From Gonatopus flavifemur (Eukaryota > Arthropoda > Insecta > Hymenoptera > Dryinidae): DNA of 64,000 nucleotides. Positions within the stretch are counted from its first letter, which is position 1; every line of letters begins with the position of its first letter. The stretch lies in contig JAFFJZ010000012.1 in NCBI GenBank assembly GCA_018340375.1, positions 5,518,001 to 5,582,000 of the forward strand. Reading direction: 5' to 3'. A program made the translations under genes and the position numbers. The notes beneath the pieces are model-generated. The model made no database searches. It was not told the DNA's origin and worked only from the letters and a program-made list of their open reading frames with translations. This document shows positions 47,109 to 58,972 of the stretch, piece by piece.

Positions 47109-48049
47109 AAGAAATAGTCTTCTGAATTCAAAGATATTTTCTCTCAATTGTAAGAAACATTTTTCTGAACTGTAAGGAATATTTTTCTCAATTTTGAGAG
47201 ATGCGCATTGAATTCTAAGAGGATGCGATAGTTACCATGCGCGAGCACGTTTTTTCTACCAAATTACTGGAAACTGATTTCATGAAAAAAATCCGAAATT
47301 TCAGGGATGGTTCTTCGAGATTTTATCTATGTCACTAAAGAGCCAGAATTTTTAATTCCAGAGATTCTTTGGTAAACGTATGATATGCGGTCTACGGTAG
47401 TGGGTAGTAGACCGCATACCATATCATTACCGATTTTTTTTCCAAGAATAGTGACGTAGATGAAGCCTCGAAAACCCAAGTGGAATGTATCTGGAAATTA
47501 TACACTTCCCAGATGGAAAAAATTGAAGACATTTATATGGAACATTTATAACGTTTGTTTTGATAACATTATATAGGATTTTATGCATCTCTATAACTTC
47601 ATCTTGTATGATGAAGGTATGGAAATCCACAAAATCTATCTATTTGATTATTACCAAAACAGTGTATTGAAGAATTATGGTAAGCAGCATTACAATTTTT
47701 TTAATACATAGAACATATATCTCCAAAAAATGAAACGTAAATTTGGGTAAAAGAGAAATCAAATTAGCACGTATAAAATTATAAGAATGTATGAAGAATA
47801 ATTAAAGAATGTGGTTTGAAAAACTACTTTAATTCCATTTAATTTTCCTTCAACTATTTATGATAAGAGAGATAGAATTGTGTCTTATGGGACCAAGTCT
47901 AATGCAAGTATGCAAGAATCAAGCGATAAGTATGTGAAACATGTACTAAATGCTCCAATGAAAAGTTCCACAAAGAATAACATTGAGTGATTCAACATGG
48001 AACAACTTATATAATTTCTACCAGATCCAACTGATGCCATTAATTTCTG

Positions 48050-49361
48050 TATTATGTTATAGTTTAGTAAAAATCAATGTTTTTGAGATTGATATTCTGA
48101 TTTATTAAAAACCAAAAAATAAATCATTTTCGAGAGATTGATTTTCACTGAATTATGACAAAATACAGAAATTAATGCCATCGGTTTAATTTGGTAAAAA
48201 TTATATAGGCAGGGTTGTATATTGCATCATGTAGGGTTACGCTTTGTGAAATGTTTCATCGATATCCTAAGTACCAGTCTTACATACTTATCGCTTGATT
48301 CTTTCATCAATTGAACTTTTTGTTTTAGAAGACAAAACCATCTCTTTCATTACAAATAGTTAAAAAAAAGTACATGAAAAGGATAACATATTATAGTTCC
48401 ATAACACTTTGAAACAATATTTTCTGGTATTCAAGGAATCAAAAATCAATCTCAATAATATTGATTCTCACTAAAGCATAAGAAAATACACCAATTACTG
48501 CCATTAGTTTTATTTGGTAAAAATTATATAGGCAGAGTTGTATATTGCATCATGTAGGGTTACGCTTTGTGAAATGTTTCATCGATACCCTCAGTACAAG
48601 TCTTACATACTTATCGCTGGACTCTTACACCAATTAAATGTACATCGTAGAAGACATAACCATCTCTCTCATCACAAATAGTTAAAAAAAAGTACATGAA
48701 AAGAATATCGTTTCTATAGTTTTATGTACTTTTATTCAACTATTTGTGATGAGAGAGATAGTTTTGTCTTCTACGATGTACATTTAATTGGTGTAAGAGT
48801 CCAGCGGTAAGTATGTAAGACTTGTACTGAGGGTATCGATGAAACATTTCACAAGGCGTAACCCTACATGATGCAATATACAACTCTGCCTATATAATTT
48901 TTACCAAATAAAACTAATGGCAGTAATTACTGTATTTTCTTATGCTTTAGTGAGAATCAATATTATTGAGATTGATTTTTGATTCCTTGAATACCAGAAA
49001 ATATTGTTTCAAAGTGTTATGGAACTATAATATGTTATCCTTTTCATGTACTTTTTTTTAACTATTTGTAATGAAAGAGATGGTTTTGTCTTCTAAAACA
49101 AAAAGTTCAATTGATGAAAGAATCAAGCGATAAGTATGTAAGACTGGTACTTAGGATATCGATGAAACATTTCACAAAGCGTAACCCTACATGATGCAAT
49201 ATACAACCCTGCCTATATAATTCTTACCAAATCAAACTGATGGAATTAATTTCTGTATTTTGTTATAATTCAGTGAAAATCAATCTCTTGAAAATGATTT
49301 ATTTTTTGGTTTTTGATAAATCAGAATATCAATCTCACAAACACTGATTTTCACTAAACTA
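48050..49361. repeat. Palindrome with ~650-bp arms centred near 48710
   Basis: The left arm (48050-48700) and right arm (48720-49361) are near-perfect inverses. Each arm holds two copies, ~320 bp apart, of a block containing TATATAGGCAG.GTTGTATAT and CATCATGTAGGGTTACGC (48195 and 48514; inverted at ~48830 and ~49150). Non-coding. Confidence 0.9.
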
Positions 49362-50155
49362 CACGGAGAAAAATTGCCAGATTTCTGCTAAAATAAGTTT
49401 GTAGTGAATTGATCATGGTTAAATGTATTCCAATAATCTTGATTTCTACAGGAATTTGGAGTATTATTTACCTAAACGAAGATGATTGCTATTTATATAT
49501 TGCAGTAATACACTTCCAATAGATGTTACATTTTGAATACCAAATGTTATTCAATCGAAAAGTTGCAATCATTATCCAAAAGATTGTTGTAGAGATCTTA
49601 GCATTTTATTAACGTCCACTATTGACTGCTGTTCTTTCTACCACAAAATTTGAGTTAATGTGTTCCGCTAAGACTCTTGTGAGAGGTTAGGTTACAGATG
49701 GGTCTGTATACACAACGTTTCCTCGTATCATTACAATGCTTTTAATTAAATTAAATACAATTAAAATCGAAGACAAATCATCGAAGTTGAGTGAATTCAA
49801 GGCAAATGAAGCGAGTGAAGTGAGTTCGTGCAGTGAAATGAGTTCAATAAAGTAAAGTGTTAATGTGAGATGTTCTAAAACATTCCTCATTTTATGTAAA
49901 TAATATTTGATATCGAATGTCATAGAAACTTATGAACGAAGAAATTTATTTGATTTCACTCAAATTTGAATCCATTAAACTGAATTTCAAATCAATTCGT
50001 ATCAAGTTATGTGTTAAAAAGAAAACATTTACAAATATATTAATACTTCCGCTTGTGTGAAAAATGAACTTTTCCTACAAAATCATCAGATTAACTACTA
50101 AAACGAATTTTATATGCTAAAAACGTTAATACATGTATTATCTTCTGTTACAGTG
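49362..50155. mobile_element. 794-bp element inserted in the palindrome arm
   Basis: CACGGAGAAAAATTGCCAG at the left and CTTCTGTTACAGTG at the right, with TA at 49360-49361 and 50156-50157. The right palindrome arm resumes beyond it (GTTTCACATACTCATCGCTT at ~50214). The terminal repeat is short and imperfect. A 78-codon open frame (49687-49923, -) is not convincing. Confidence 0.65.
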
Positions 50156-51652
50156 TATTAAATATATGTTTATGATAATATATCAGACATTAAATTGTTG
50201 TGAACGTTTGTATGTTTCACATACTCATCGCTTGTTCCTTGCCCTAATTAGACTTGGTCCCATAGTACACAGTTCTATCTCTTTTATTACAAATAATTGA
50301 AGACAATGGAAATAATGTAGTTTTTTAAACCACATTCTCTGAGTTTCAAACTAATCGCAGTAATTACGACATGTTCATGTGGTTCAGTGAATATAAATCT
50401 AGTTGAAATTGATTTTATGATCCACGAAAAATCAGAACATCTGATTCAGAAATTGGATGTTTTTTTCATCATTTTCAATTCAAAAATCTCAATGTATCAT
50501 CCTTCCTTTAATCATTTATTCATACCACCGTCATGAGATTTTCTGATTGTCATATTCAGAGACGATTTTTGTTCCAATGGCAAAGAGGTTAACTTCACAT
50601 TTTGAACATTTTTTTACCGAATCCCACAATACATTTCATGTCACATTATAAATTAATTTGGCTCAAATTACATTGCACAACATGTAATTACTGTTGGTGC
50701 AGTAAGTATTTGTTCATTAAAATAAATGATATTGAATTTGATTTTGCAACTCACCTTTACTTACCGTTCATTGACCGTCATACAAAATAATGCAAGCCGT
50801 TTCACTGCGCACCGATTCTGCGCATGTTTTCAGTGTAAGTTTCTTAAATTATTCAGATTCTTAATTTTCAAAGTATTGGTGATGAACATGAAGAAACTTT
50901 CTCTAATCTTTTAGAAACTTGGTATCTAAATATAATATTCTAGATATCAAATCTGAATTTTCAGAAAACCTTATCTAAATTTGCCTTTTAGAAACTCGAG
51001 TCTGAAAATTCAGACACTCCAGTATCTGAATTTTCAGAAAATTTTTTACAGTGTGTATCTGAGGGGACAAAAAAAGGGTGTTATATACTATGAGTTGCTA
51101 AAACCTGGTGATTCTATTACGGGTGATCGGTATAGGCTACAATTGATTCGTTTGAGTCGTGCGTTACGAGAAAAACCTCCGGAATACAAGGAGAGACATG
51201 ACAAAGTTATTCTTTTACACGATAACGCTCGGCCTCATGTCGCAAGAGTAGTGACAAATTATCTAGAAACGCTGAAGTGGGATATTCTACCGCACCCGCC
51301 GTACTCGCCGGAAATTGCTCCTTCTGATTACTGGTTATTCCGACAGATGCAGCACGATTTGGCAGGCGAGCGGTTCACTTCGTTCGAAGAAATCGGAAAT
51401 TGGCTCCTAACTTGGATCGCCTCGAAAGACGAGACGTTTTTCCGTAACGGGATTCGAAAAATCCCCGAAAGATGGGATAAAGTGATAGCCAGCGATGGAC
51501 AATACTTTGATTAATTTGATAATTCATGTTCTTCTGAAATAAACGCATCTTTAACTGTAAAAAAAAGGGACCGAATTAATTTGTACTCCCAATAAAAATA
51601 CTATATATAATATATAGATCCACCGGGATTCCTTTGTGTAAAGTCAATTCTA

Positions 51653-51904
51653 CACTGAGAGAAAGGTACCTAGTTGGAACAACTAAATGTTAGTTACCGC
51701 AGCTAGATTTTTATTTACGCTAGCTAGACTCTAGTTGGGATAAATAAAAGTCTAGCTGTCTGAAATATGAATAAAATGGTTTATTCAATGGGAATAAAAA
51801 ATTTAGTTGTGACAAATAAAATTTAGCTGGCTCAACTAAATTTTTATTCACAGTGACTAAATTTTCTAGCTGTCGAATATTCGAATAGACCCTTTCAATC
51901 AGTG
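51653..51904. mobile_element. 252-bp MITE, CACTGA ends
   Basis: CACTGAGAGAAAGGTACC at the left and CTTTCAATCAGTG at the right, with TA at 51651-51652 and 51905-51906. Internal CTAGTTGGAACAACTAAAT-type words are repeated. The end resembles the insertion at 63368. Confidence 0.75.
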
Positions 51905-51989
51905 TAATCAAGGGAAGAACAGAAGAATGAAAAATACCATTTTTATCGTAATTAATTTATTTTGTTTGCCATGAAAATAATCCATTAAT

Positions 51990-52285
51990 TTAATATCCCT
52001 CGTCGGACCAAGTGATATTGTAATCAGGGTACATTTTCTTCAACACTTCAACCGTTATCCTATGGTCGGCCTTTCCGAAACCCTGAAATCCCGAAATCGA
52101 GGGTGAACGAGTGTAAATCAAATTAACGATAGGTGCTGTTGTTTTCACACTTACTTGGGAGTATCCGTAGACCTTGAGAGTTTTTTCTTGTGGATCATGT
52201 TCGATTCTTCCTCCTCCTACACAGTTCGCTTCCAAATTTGAATCGATCTCCTTGATTTGGCTCGACGTTATCTCAAATATGTCCG
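51990..52285 (-). CDS. janA: janus-A / 14-kDa phosphohistidine phosphatase-like, last two exons
   Basis: Exons 52285-52155 and 52082-51990 (stop TAA at 51990-51992), separated by a 72-bp GT..AG intron. The protein reads ADIFEITSSQIKEIDS, CVGGGRIEHDPQEKTLKVYG, YSQGFGKADH and PDYNITWSDEGY at the C-terminus. This is the diagnostic sequence of the janus-A/PHPT1 family, small cytosolic enzymes that remove phosphate from phosphohistidine. In PHPT1 the active-site His immediately precedes the ADI motif; here that point coincides with the acceptor at 52286 (phase 1), so the residue lies on a missing upstream exon. I searched about 1 kb upstream on the minus strand and found no matching exon. It is either a gene with remote 5' exons or a partial duplicate. 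It is nested antisense in the arrestin intron. Confidence 0.85.
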
Positions 52286-52745
52286 CTGAAAGGGAACATT
52301 TGTTTGAATTTATAAATCTATTCATCATTCACTTCAGAATCAAAAACAAGCATGTACATTATGGTAATCAATTCGTGCCTTGTCTGACAAAAGTGACCTT
52401 GAGCTGCTATGGACTTTAAAGAAATCACCATAAATTCCTTGAGTGTTCAAGCATTGCCGAAATGAGAATTGATAAAAATAAGAGAGTTCCAAGATGTGAT
52501 GAGGAAACCTCGAAAAAAACAGCATGGATCAGGTTCAGATCGCAAGAAAATTGGAATTATATTGATGAAGTACAAGGAATTGAATTATGATAAAAGCTCT
52601 TTTAGCTCTTTTTCTTGAAAATTTGATTATGTTGTGGGATTTTGAAAAAGATATTGAATGAATAAAGGGTGAATTCTACGGGAATAACTTTTCATTTTCA
52701 ATTAGCTGATATGATCTTTGAGTTTACAGCAACTATCCATTATTG
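52286..52745. other. Region upstream of the janus-A-like exons
   Basis: A minus-strand frame contains ARIDYHN followed by GTACATG, tempting as the YH-ADI junction. Its phase does not match the next exon, so I do not include it. Confidence 0.35.
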
Positions 52746-53007
52746 CACGGAAAAAAGTGCGATGTAAATTCTACATTGATTGTTGTTAATTTAACATAAC
52801 TACTCATATAAATGCAATTGGAGTAAAATTTACATTGGAATCAATGCTACATTTACATTGTTACCGAAGTAAATGGGAGAAGCGTTCCTTTGAAGTAGGA
52901 TAACAATATAAATCCAACAGGACTGTGTAGTAAATTTTACACGAGATGCACCCTGTAATCGTTACCTCACTTTTCATGTAATTTTTACATGGGTATTTTT
53001 TTCCGTG
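52746..53007. mobile_element. 262-bp MITE, second copy of the 41044 family
   Basis: CACGGAAAAAAGTGCGATG at the left and GGGTATTTTTTTCCGTG at the right, with TG duplicated. Reverse orientation relative to 41044-41309. Confidence 0.85.
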
Positions 53008-53478
53008 TGTTCAGTCCAATCAAACAGCAGAGGCGCAACAATGGGGGATCCAAGGATGCCAGAGCACATGCTCAATTGTGATGCCCGAGTGAAATAATTT
53101 TCAAAATTATATTCAATTTATACAGAATAATATACGAGACGTGTTCATAAAATAGGGCCGTTTGGTCACAGAAAAAAATATACCTCAGATGAGCCGCTCA
53201 AATTCAATGAAATTTATTTTTGGTCGCTAATACGGGTTTTCAATAGTATTTTACGCATCTCGTCTCGATATTGTCTCGATTTCCGAGACAAGACAAGACA
53301 AGATCGATAATTTCTCGAATCTCGCGGAAGCACTATTTGAGAATAAAGATCTAATAATATTCGGACATATCAATACTGTTGATTTTCTTCAGTGTGGGAA
53401 TAATAGAAAAGGAGAATTTCAAAATGGAACATGGGACAAAATTCCTCTTCAAAAAGAGCCGTATATATCTATAATATA
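53008..53478. other. No gene seen
   Basis: AT-rich spacer with a GAGACAAGACAAGACAAGAT microrepeat near 53285. Confidence 0.35.
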
Positions 53479-53480
53479 TA

Positions 53481-55512
53481 CAGGGTGGGGCATTTAAAGT
53501 GTCGCGGGCGTTTTTTCCAAAAATAAAATGAGATACGAGAAAATTTTTCAGACAAAAGTTGTAGGGTACCGAGGGGGACATCCGATGGTGGCCTTGGCTT
53601 TGACCTCAAATCTCATCTTCAAGGGCATTCTGAGATCAACTCTTGTTTTTTAAATAGCATCTCATATTTTTTACTGCAGATTTGGATTCTAGGTCAAAAA
53701 CCAAGAAACTTTTGTCTGAACCATTTTCCTGAAATCCGCAAAAATGGCGCTCTAATCGATATTGTTCCATTTTGAATCTGACATTCGAATAACTCGAAAA
53801 CGAAGGGTCTTGCAAAAGAATGTTTCGTACAAAAGTTGTCAATACACAACACATTTCAATCGTCTACATTACCACCATTCAGAGCTCACGCGATGTAAAC
53901 AAACGACGGGGTTCAGTGAAAATTCACGATTTTGAAAGTCAGTTTGTCAGTTACATTTGATTATTACTTGGTTTATGACAAATTGAAAATCATGGATATC
54001 CGATACACGGTTTCTGAAAAGATCGATATGATCTACATTTACGGTGAAGTGCATAAGAACCCCAGACAAGCAAATGACTTGTATGCAGAACGATTTCCTG
54101 AAAGAACAACGCCATCCATTAGGTATTTTCAACGCATTACAAAATTATTCTCAGAAACGGGAAGTGTTACAAGGGAAAAACGACATCGAATGAGAACTGT
54201 TAGCGGAGAAAATGCGGAAGTTAATGTACTAGCTGCAGTAGCCAATAATCCACCCGTGAGCTCTCGTGAAATTGAACTCCATTCGGGAATTTCTCGAAGA
54301 AGTGTTCTTCGAATACTGAAACGTCACAAATTCCATCCGTATCACATTTGTTTGCATCAAGACCTTCACGGTGATGATTCCGAAAATCGTGTACAGTTTT
54401 GTCGATGGGGTCTAGCGCAAATGCACAATAACAACTTCATCAACATATTATTTTCTGATGAGTCGACGTTCACCAATCATGGTCAAGTAAATCGACATAA
54501 TATGCATTACTGGGCGACAGAAAATCCAAGATGGTTACGTCAAGTAGAGCATCAAAGACAATGGGCTGTGAATGTTTGGTGTGGTATTTTTCGATCTCGA
54601 GTAATTGGACCGTACTTCATTGCAGATACGCTAAATGGAGAGAAGTACAGACATTTCTTAGATCAAGTACTTCCAACATTACTTGAAGACATACCTATTC
54701 AGGAACGATTGAATATGTGGTATCAACACGATGGTTGTCCATCCCATTATGCAGTCACAGCTCGAGAAATATTGGACAGAGATTATCCTGGACGATGGAT
54801 AGGACGTCGTGGACCAGTTCATTGGCCTGCCCGTTCTCCGGATCTTACTTCTCCAGATTTTTTTTTATGGGGATACATAAAAGATACAGTTTATCAACAA
54901 GCACCGACTACACCTGAGAATATGCGTCAACGAATCATCAATGCATGCGCAAGCATCAATGAAGATATTTTAACACGAGTTCAGCAATCTTTTGTAAAAC
55001 GTTTTGAAATGTGTATTGAAGTCGAAGGCCATCATTTTGAGCATCTACTGCATTAAAATTATCCAAGTGATGTAGACGATTGAAACGTGTTGTGTTGTGT
55101 CTGTTATACCCCATCACCACCGTTTCAGTTCAAGGGGTCCCTCTTGGAATCAGAAAACTTTTGTCCGAAACATTCTCCTCCAAGACCCTTCGTTTTCGAG
55201 TTATTCTAATGTCAGATTCAGTATGGAACAATATCGATTAGAGCGCCATCTTTGCGGATTTCAGGAAAATGGTTCAGACAAAAGTTTCTTGGTTTTTGAC
55301 CTAGAATCCAAATCTGCAGTAAAAAATATGAGATGCTATTTAAAAAACGAGAGTTGACCTCAGAATGCCCTTGAAGATGAGATTTGAGGTCAAAGCCAAG
55401 GCCACCATCGGATGTCCCCTTCGATACCCTACAATTTTTGTCCGAAAAATTTTCTCGTATCTCATTTTATTTTTGGAAAAAACGCCCGCGACACTTTAAA
55501 TGCCCCACCCTG
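53481..55512 (+). mobile_element. Intact 2.0 kb Tc1/mariner-superfamily transposon with long inverted repeats
   Basis: CAGGGTGGGGCATTTAAAGT at the left and ACTTTAAATGCCCCACCCTG at the right, with TA at 53479-53480 and 55513-55514. The inverted repeats extend ~390 bp (53481-53872). On the right (55071-55512) they are interrupted by ~50 bp of extra sequence near 55100-55150. It encloses an uninterrupted transposase. It is the most intact element in the window and a candidate for recent or current activity. Confidence 0.93.
53992..55056 (+). CDS. DD41D transposase, intact, 354 residues
   Basis: It cuts and pastes the surrounding element. The ATG at 53992 (MDIRYTVSEKIDMIYIYGE) fits an N-terminal helix-turn-helix start; an upstream in-frame TTG at 53932 is less likely. 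A second helix-turn-helix region spans about residues 50-120 (SSREIELHSGISRRSVLRIL). The catalytic core shows FSDESTF, YQHDGCPSHY and WPARSPDLTSPDFFLWG. I count 41 residues between the second Asp and the Asp of SPDFF, giving DD41D rather than the DD34D of the mariners here. It ends VEGHHFEHLLH. The frame has no stop or shift. DD41D families such as rosa and VISITOR are known in the superfamily; I cannot assign this one. Confidence 0.93.
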   Translation: MDIRYTVSEKIDMIYIYGEVHKNPRQANDLYAERFPERTTPSIRYFQRITKLFSETGSVTREKRHRMRTVSGENAEVNVLAAVANNPPVSSREIELHSGISRRSVLRILKRHKFHPYHICLHQDLHGDDSENRVQFCRWGLAQMHNNNFINILFSDESTFTNHGQVNRHNMHYWATENPRWLRQVEHQRQWAVNVWCGIFRSRVIGPYFIADTLNGEKYRHFLDQVLPTLLEDIPIQERLNMWYQHDGCPSHYAVTAREILDRDYPGRWIGRRGPVHWPARSPDLTSPDFFLWGYIKDTVYQQAPTTPENMRQRIINACASINEDILTRVQQSFVKRFEMCIEVEGHHFEHLLH

Positions 55513-55514
55513 TA

Positions 55515-58500
55515 TATAACTAGGCTTGTGTTCTAAAACTTTGCTCCCGTACTCTGAAATATCGGTTTTCTATGTCTTTATTATCAACTGAACAAAGCTG
55601 TGCTGTTCATGTGACCAGATGATACTGCTCCACTGATATTCAGAGTATGATGGTGGAGTACTGCTACTTTCATCAGAAATATTAGGCGATACCGATACCG
55701 TGTCCAACGATACCAAAACAACACCGAGACGATACTCACATCTGATAGTATTTCTCGATACCGAAGCGAGACTCTCAAAGTATCGTCGAGAATCTCGTCT
55801 CGTGTGACCCTAGATATTGCTGCAATATTATGTGCTGTGTGGGAAGACCCCTGCCTCAAATTTTTTGTAGAGCAAAATCATACTACCCATGTTATAGATC
55901 AATCCCTGAGAACTATTCATCCTTGCAATAATTTTCTACATAAAAATTTGTGACAGATGAATATTTATCGTGAAATGGCACTCCAGCTCCTATTCACTTT
56001 GAATGAAACAAACGTTAAACTTCCAAAAGAAAATTTCAAATATTTATTCGCTCCAAAAGATAACCAGCCATATAATTCTTATAATTATTTTCATAACAAC
56101 AATTCAATCGAAATTTATTCAGAATAAAACTTAATTAGCCTAATGAAGATGATTTCAAACTTCTTTCGCACGGTCATCAAATATAGTTCTAAAAAATTGC
56201 ACCGACACTTGTGCAAATGAAATTGCTATCCTCTTTCAATGCTGCTGTATGCATAACCGGGTTGAAGAGAAGAGGTTCACAATTCAAAGTTCCGTAAAAT
56301 CAATTTCCAATTTCTTTTGAAATTTAATCAAGACAATATAAAGGAGTTAGAAAGAACTGGGGTGCAAAAAATTATTCACGGTAATTGAGCATTTTTAATT
56401 AAGTATAAAACGTGAAGAATAACAATGGAAATATCGTTTTATTACAGCCACAAGAGCCTGAGGTTTCAAATGGCAGCTGAATACACAACAAGCTCATGGT
56501 TTTTTGACACACCCTGAATATGTGTATCCGCTTCACGCGTACGAGCACATACATAAATTTCTTCATCAATTGTATTGTAATTTTTAACTCATGTATCTCG
56601 TTAAATAATGCGAAGAGATTTTCGAATAAGTCGAAATGGAGGGAGGGAACAAAGATATTGAAAAATCCTGAAAGAAATTCATAAAAATATCGATTGAATT
56701 TCAAGGATTTAATATACAGCGTATTCCTGGTACCAATGACATTGTGAAATTACAAGATTTATTCATTAAAACTCCCCAAAAAAATCCCCAAAAAGATGAG
56801 CTCTTGACTAGATAGCACAACATCCCACTAGAATCCCACACGGGATAAATAATTTAGCTGCAGCAGCCAAATAGCATCAAATTAGCTGCTGTAGCTGAAT
56901 GCAGGTATTGCCAAGATTGAAAAAAATCCAAGCTTGTCCCAAGGTTGGCACATGTGTCAGAAACAAACCCCCGTGAAGAACAATTGGCCCAATGTTGTTC
57001 CATGATTGTCCCGTTGTTCCCAATGGATAGTCAGTCATGGTGCATTTGTTAATATTTTTGAAATTTTCACTAAATTTGGTACAAGCTTGGCACAAGTGTA
57101 AGAATCGAGCATTCGTTGAGAACAATTGTGCCAATATTGCCCACATGAGTGGCACAATGTTTATGAATATTGACTGAATTTGGAATTTACAATGGCTGAA
57201 GACTTGGGGATAACCATCAGGTCAGGGCTGGCCCGATCTTCCTGCCATAATTAATCCTACATACTATAGTGTAAACTAATCGTTTAAGCCATCAGTTTTT
57301 CGGGGATTCCAATGTTGGAATACGGGATCAGATCATTATAAGATTTATGTCATAGTATTTCAGCAAGATCTTATTAGTTTAGTTCGAGCATAATTCAACA
57401 ATAGAATCAAAATTGATTGAAATATCAAAGAACGCAAAATTTCCAATGATCATACAAGCTTGTCCTATTTTTGTCACATTTTCTCTATCGTTTTAAGATA
57501 ATTCATGTACGGTATTCTGAGGGAGTAAGTCATGAACTGAAATATGAATCAATTACTTTTTTCATCCATATCTGCGATCGAAGAAGCATTGGTTAATACT
57601 TGGTAAATGAATTGGACCGAGCCTGGCAGAACCACTGGCCCAAGCTTGTCGTGATCTTATCATTCCCAAGCCTGGGCCACGTTTGGTAAATTATTCAAGG
57701 CAAGTCTTGGCAGGTCTTGTGCCAGGTTTGGTCCATCATTGGGCCATGGGTCCGTACACACATGGGTACCTTTATGGCTGCCAGTTTCAGCTTCATATTT
57801 TTCTCATAACTCACTGTTAGTGCCTTATATGAAATTTCTTCTACTTATGCACGTTTAAAACACTGGAAATCAGTTGTTTAGTTTAGTCTTGTAACGATGC
57901 ACCGAAGAAGAACTTGAAATAAAACCAAATTTTCTCGAGATTTTTTTTTCTCTAGAATCGAGTTACAAGTCTCTTGAATTACAAGGGCGTCTCTACTAAG
58001 TTAGAGTAAAGTAGAAATGACTCTATGGATTCTCTGAGTTGTTGGGATGTCTCACTGGGACGCAGAAGATTGCCAAAGTGATATCCACCAGGGTTGACAA
58101 GATAGAAAGAATATTGTTTCGAGATAAAATTTGGGCAGGGATGAAAGAATTCCTACAACAAATGATTGAAAAATTCTTGTCAATTCAGTTCCATAGAAAA
58201 CCTAGTTCCTCCCCAACGGTGGGTTAGGAATCCCATACTATGAGAACTGTTAGCCCCTATCATGGAGTCCTTGAAGACTACCGCAATCTCACCACGCGTT
58301 AATGCGAAAAAAAGGAAGACTACCCTGTAGTATTTTTTAGACCCAAAAATCTCGTGGTATGAGTTGTTAACTCAGTCAGCGTTCTCCTCTTGTTGCAAAA
58401 ATATTGACAATCAATTCAACCCTAATCCCAACAAAATATTATTTCTCACTTTTTCTAGAGGGACAAATGCGTTCTCGAGTACTTCAATTCTTCGCCATCA

Positions 58501-58900
58501 ATCTCTTTGTGGAAAGTGATTTTTTCCTTCCTTAGTTCTTTGAATGGCTTTATTAATCTTTCGATTCAAATATTTGAGAATTTGAAGTTAATCTTCACGT
58601 ATATTTAAATTCGAATCCAAAAATAAAAGAAAGAGAAAGAAAGAGAGGAAAATGGATTAATTATTTGTCAATTATTTGCCATTCTTATCTACACGTGAAC
58701 ACGTGATTCCAATTCATTCTAGGAATAATAACGGTTGATATTTGAATCAATTCACATCGATTTCTCTTACTTGGGATTGTCAAAAGAAATGATTGTCGTC
58801 AATCTTCTTTCCCCTTCCACGTAGATATTTCTAAAACTGTAAATTTGAAGATGGAATAAAAAAAAGAAAGAAATCCCCCTCAAACTTGATAGGGAAACTA
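55515..58900. other. Intergenic part of the arrestin intron, no gene seen
   Basis: Contains a GTGCTGTGTGGG MITE end (55831-55842), TTGGCCCAATG/CATTGGGCCA-type repeats at 56880-57180 and 57600-57790, and homopurine AAAGAGAAAG runs near 58630 and 58860. Open frames of up to 101 codons (56399-56704, -) have no domain. Confidence 0.4.
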
Positions 58901-58911
58901 CAAAAGGTACG

Positions 58912-58918
58912 TATAAAA
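58912..58918 (+). promoter_or_regulatory. TATA box of gene D
   Basis: TATAAAA lies 61 bp upstream of the gene D start codon, giving a predicted leader of about 30 nt. Confidence 0.6.
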
Positions 58919-58972
58919 ACTGAAAATTCATGAGCTCCTCGTCATTGTTTTAGCAATAGCTTTTCTTCGAAC

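Larger units (their letters stand above)
46657..51053. mobile_element. 4.4 kb palindromic element, CACTGT ends, TG duplication
   Basis: CACTGTAAAAAAATTTTGAC at the left and GAAAATTTTTTACAGTG at the right. TG at 46655-46656 and 51054-51055; one TG removed restores the mariner. The interior is TCTGAA-rich at both ends and holds a ~1.3 kb palindrome (48050-49361) with outer arms at 47808-47940 and 50215-50340. No transposase frame. Same terminal motif and target as the 3.57 kb element at 16558-20126. Confidence 0.82.
46064..51514 (+). pseudogene. mariner transposase split by a 4.4 kb insertion
   Basis: The ATG at 46064 (MSNFVLTKQHLREVLVFCFN) opens the DNA-binding half. TAA at 46403-46405 interrupts the linker where the sister copy encodes Gln. 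The frame continues through TGDEKW to GSKIVLC at 46650. After the insertion it resumes at about 51054 and runs through KKGVIYYELL, LHDNARPH, EIAPSDYW and GQYFD to 51514. The sister copy at 29488-30537 lets the junction be read to the base. Confidence 0.92.
45892..51592 (+). mobile_element. mariner element carrying a 4.4 kb insertion
   Basis: TTGGAAGTACAAATTAGTTC at the left and GAATTAATTTGTACTCCCAA at the right. TA at 45890-45891 and 51593-51594. The mariner itself is about 1.3 kb; the rest is the element at 46657-51053. Nearly identical to 29411-30709. Confidence 0.93.

Noticed and set aside
52340..52525. Missing janus-A exon (ARIDYHN) on the minus strand
   Set aside because: The DYH motif is attractive, but the only nearby GT gives the wrong phase for the next exon, and upstream residues do not resemble the family.
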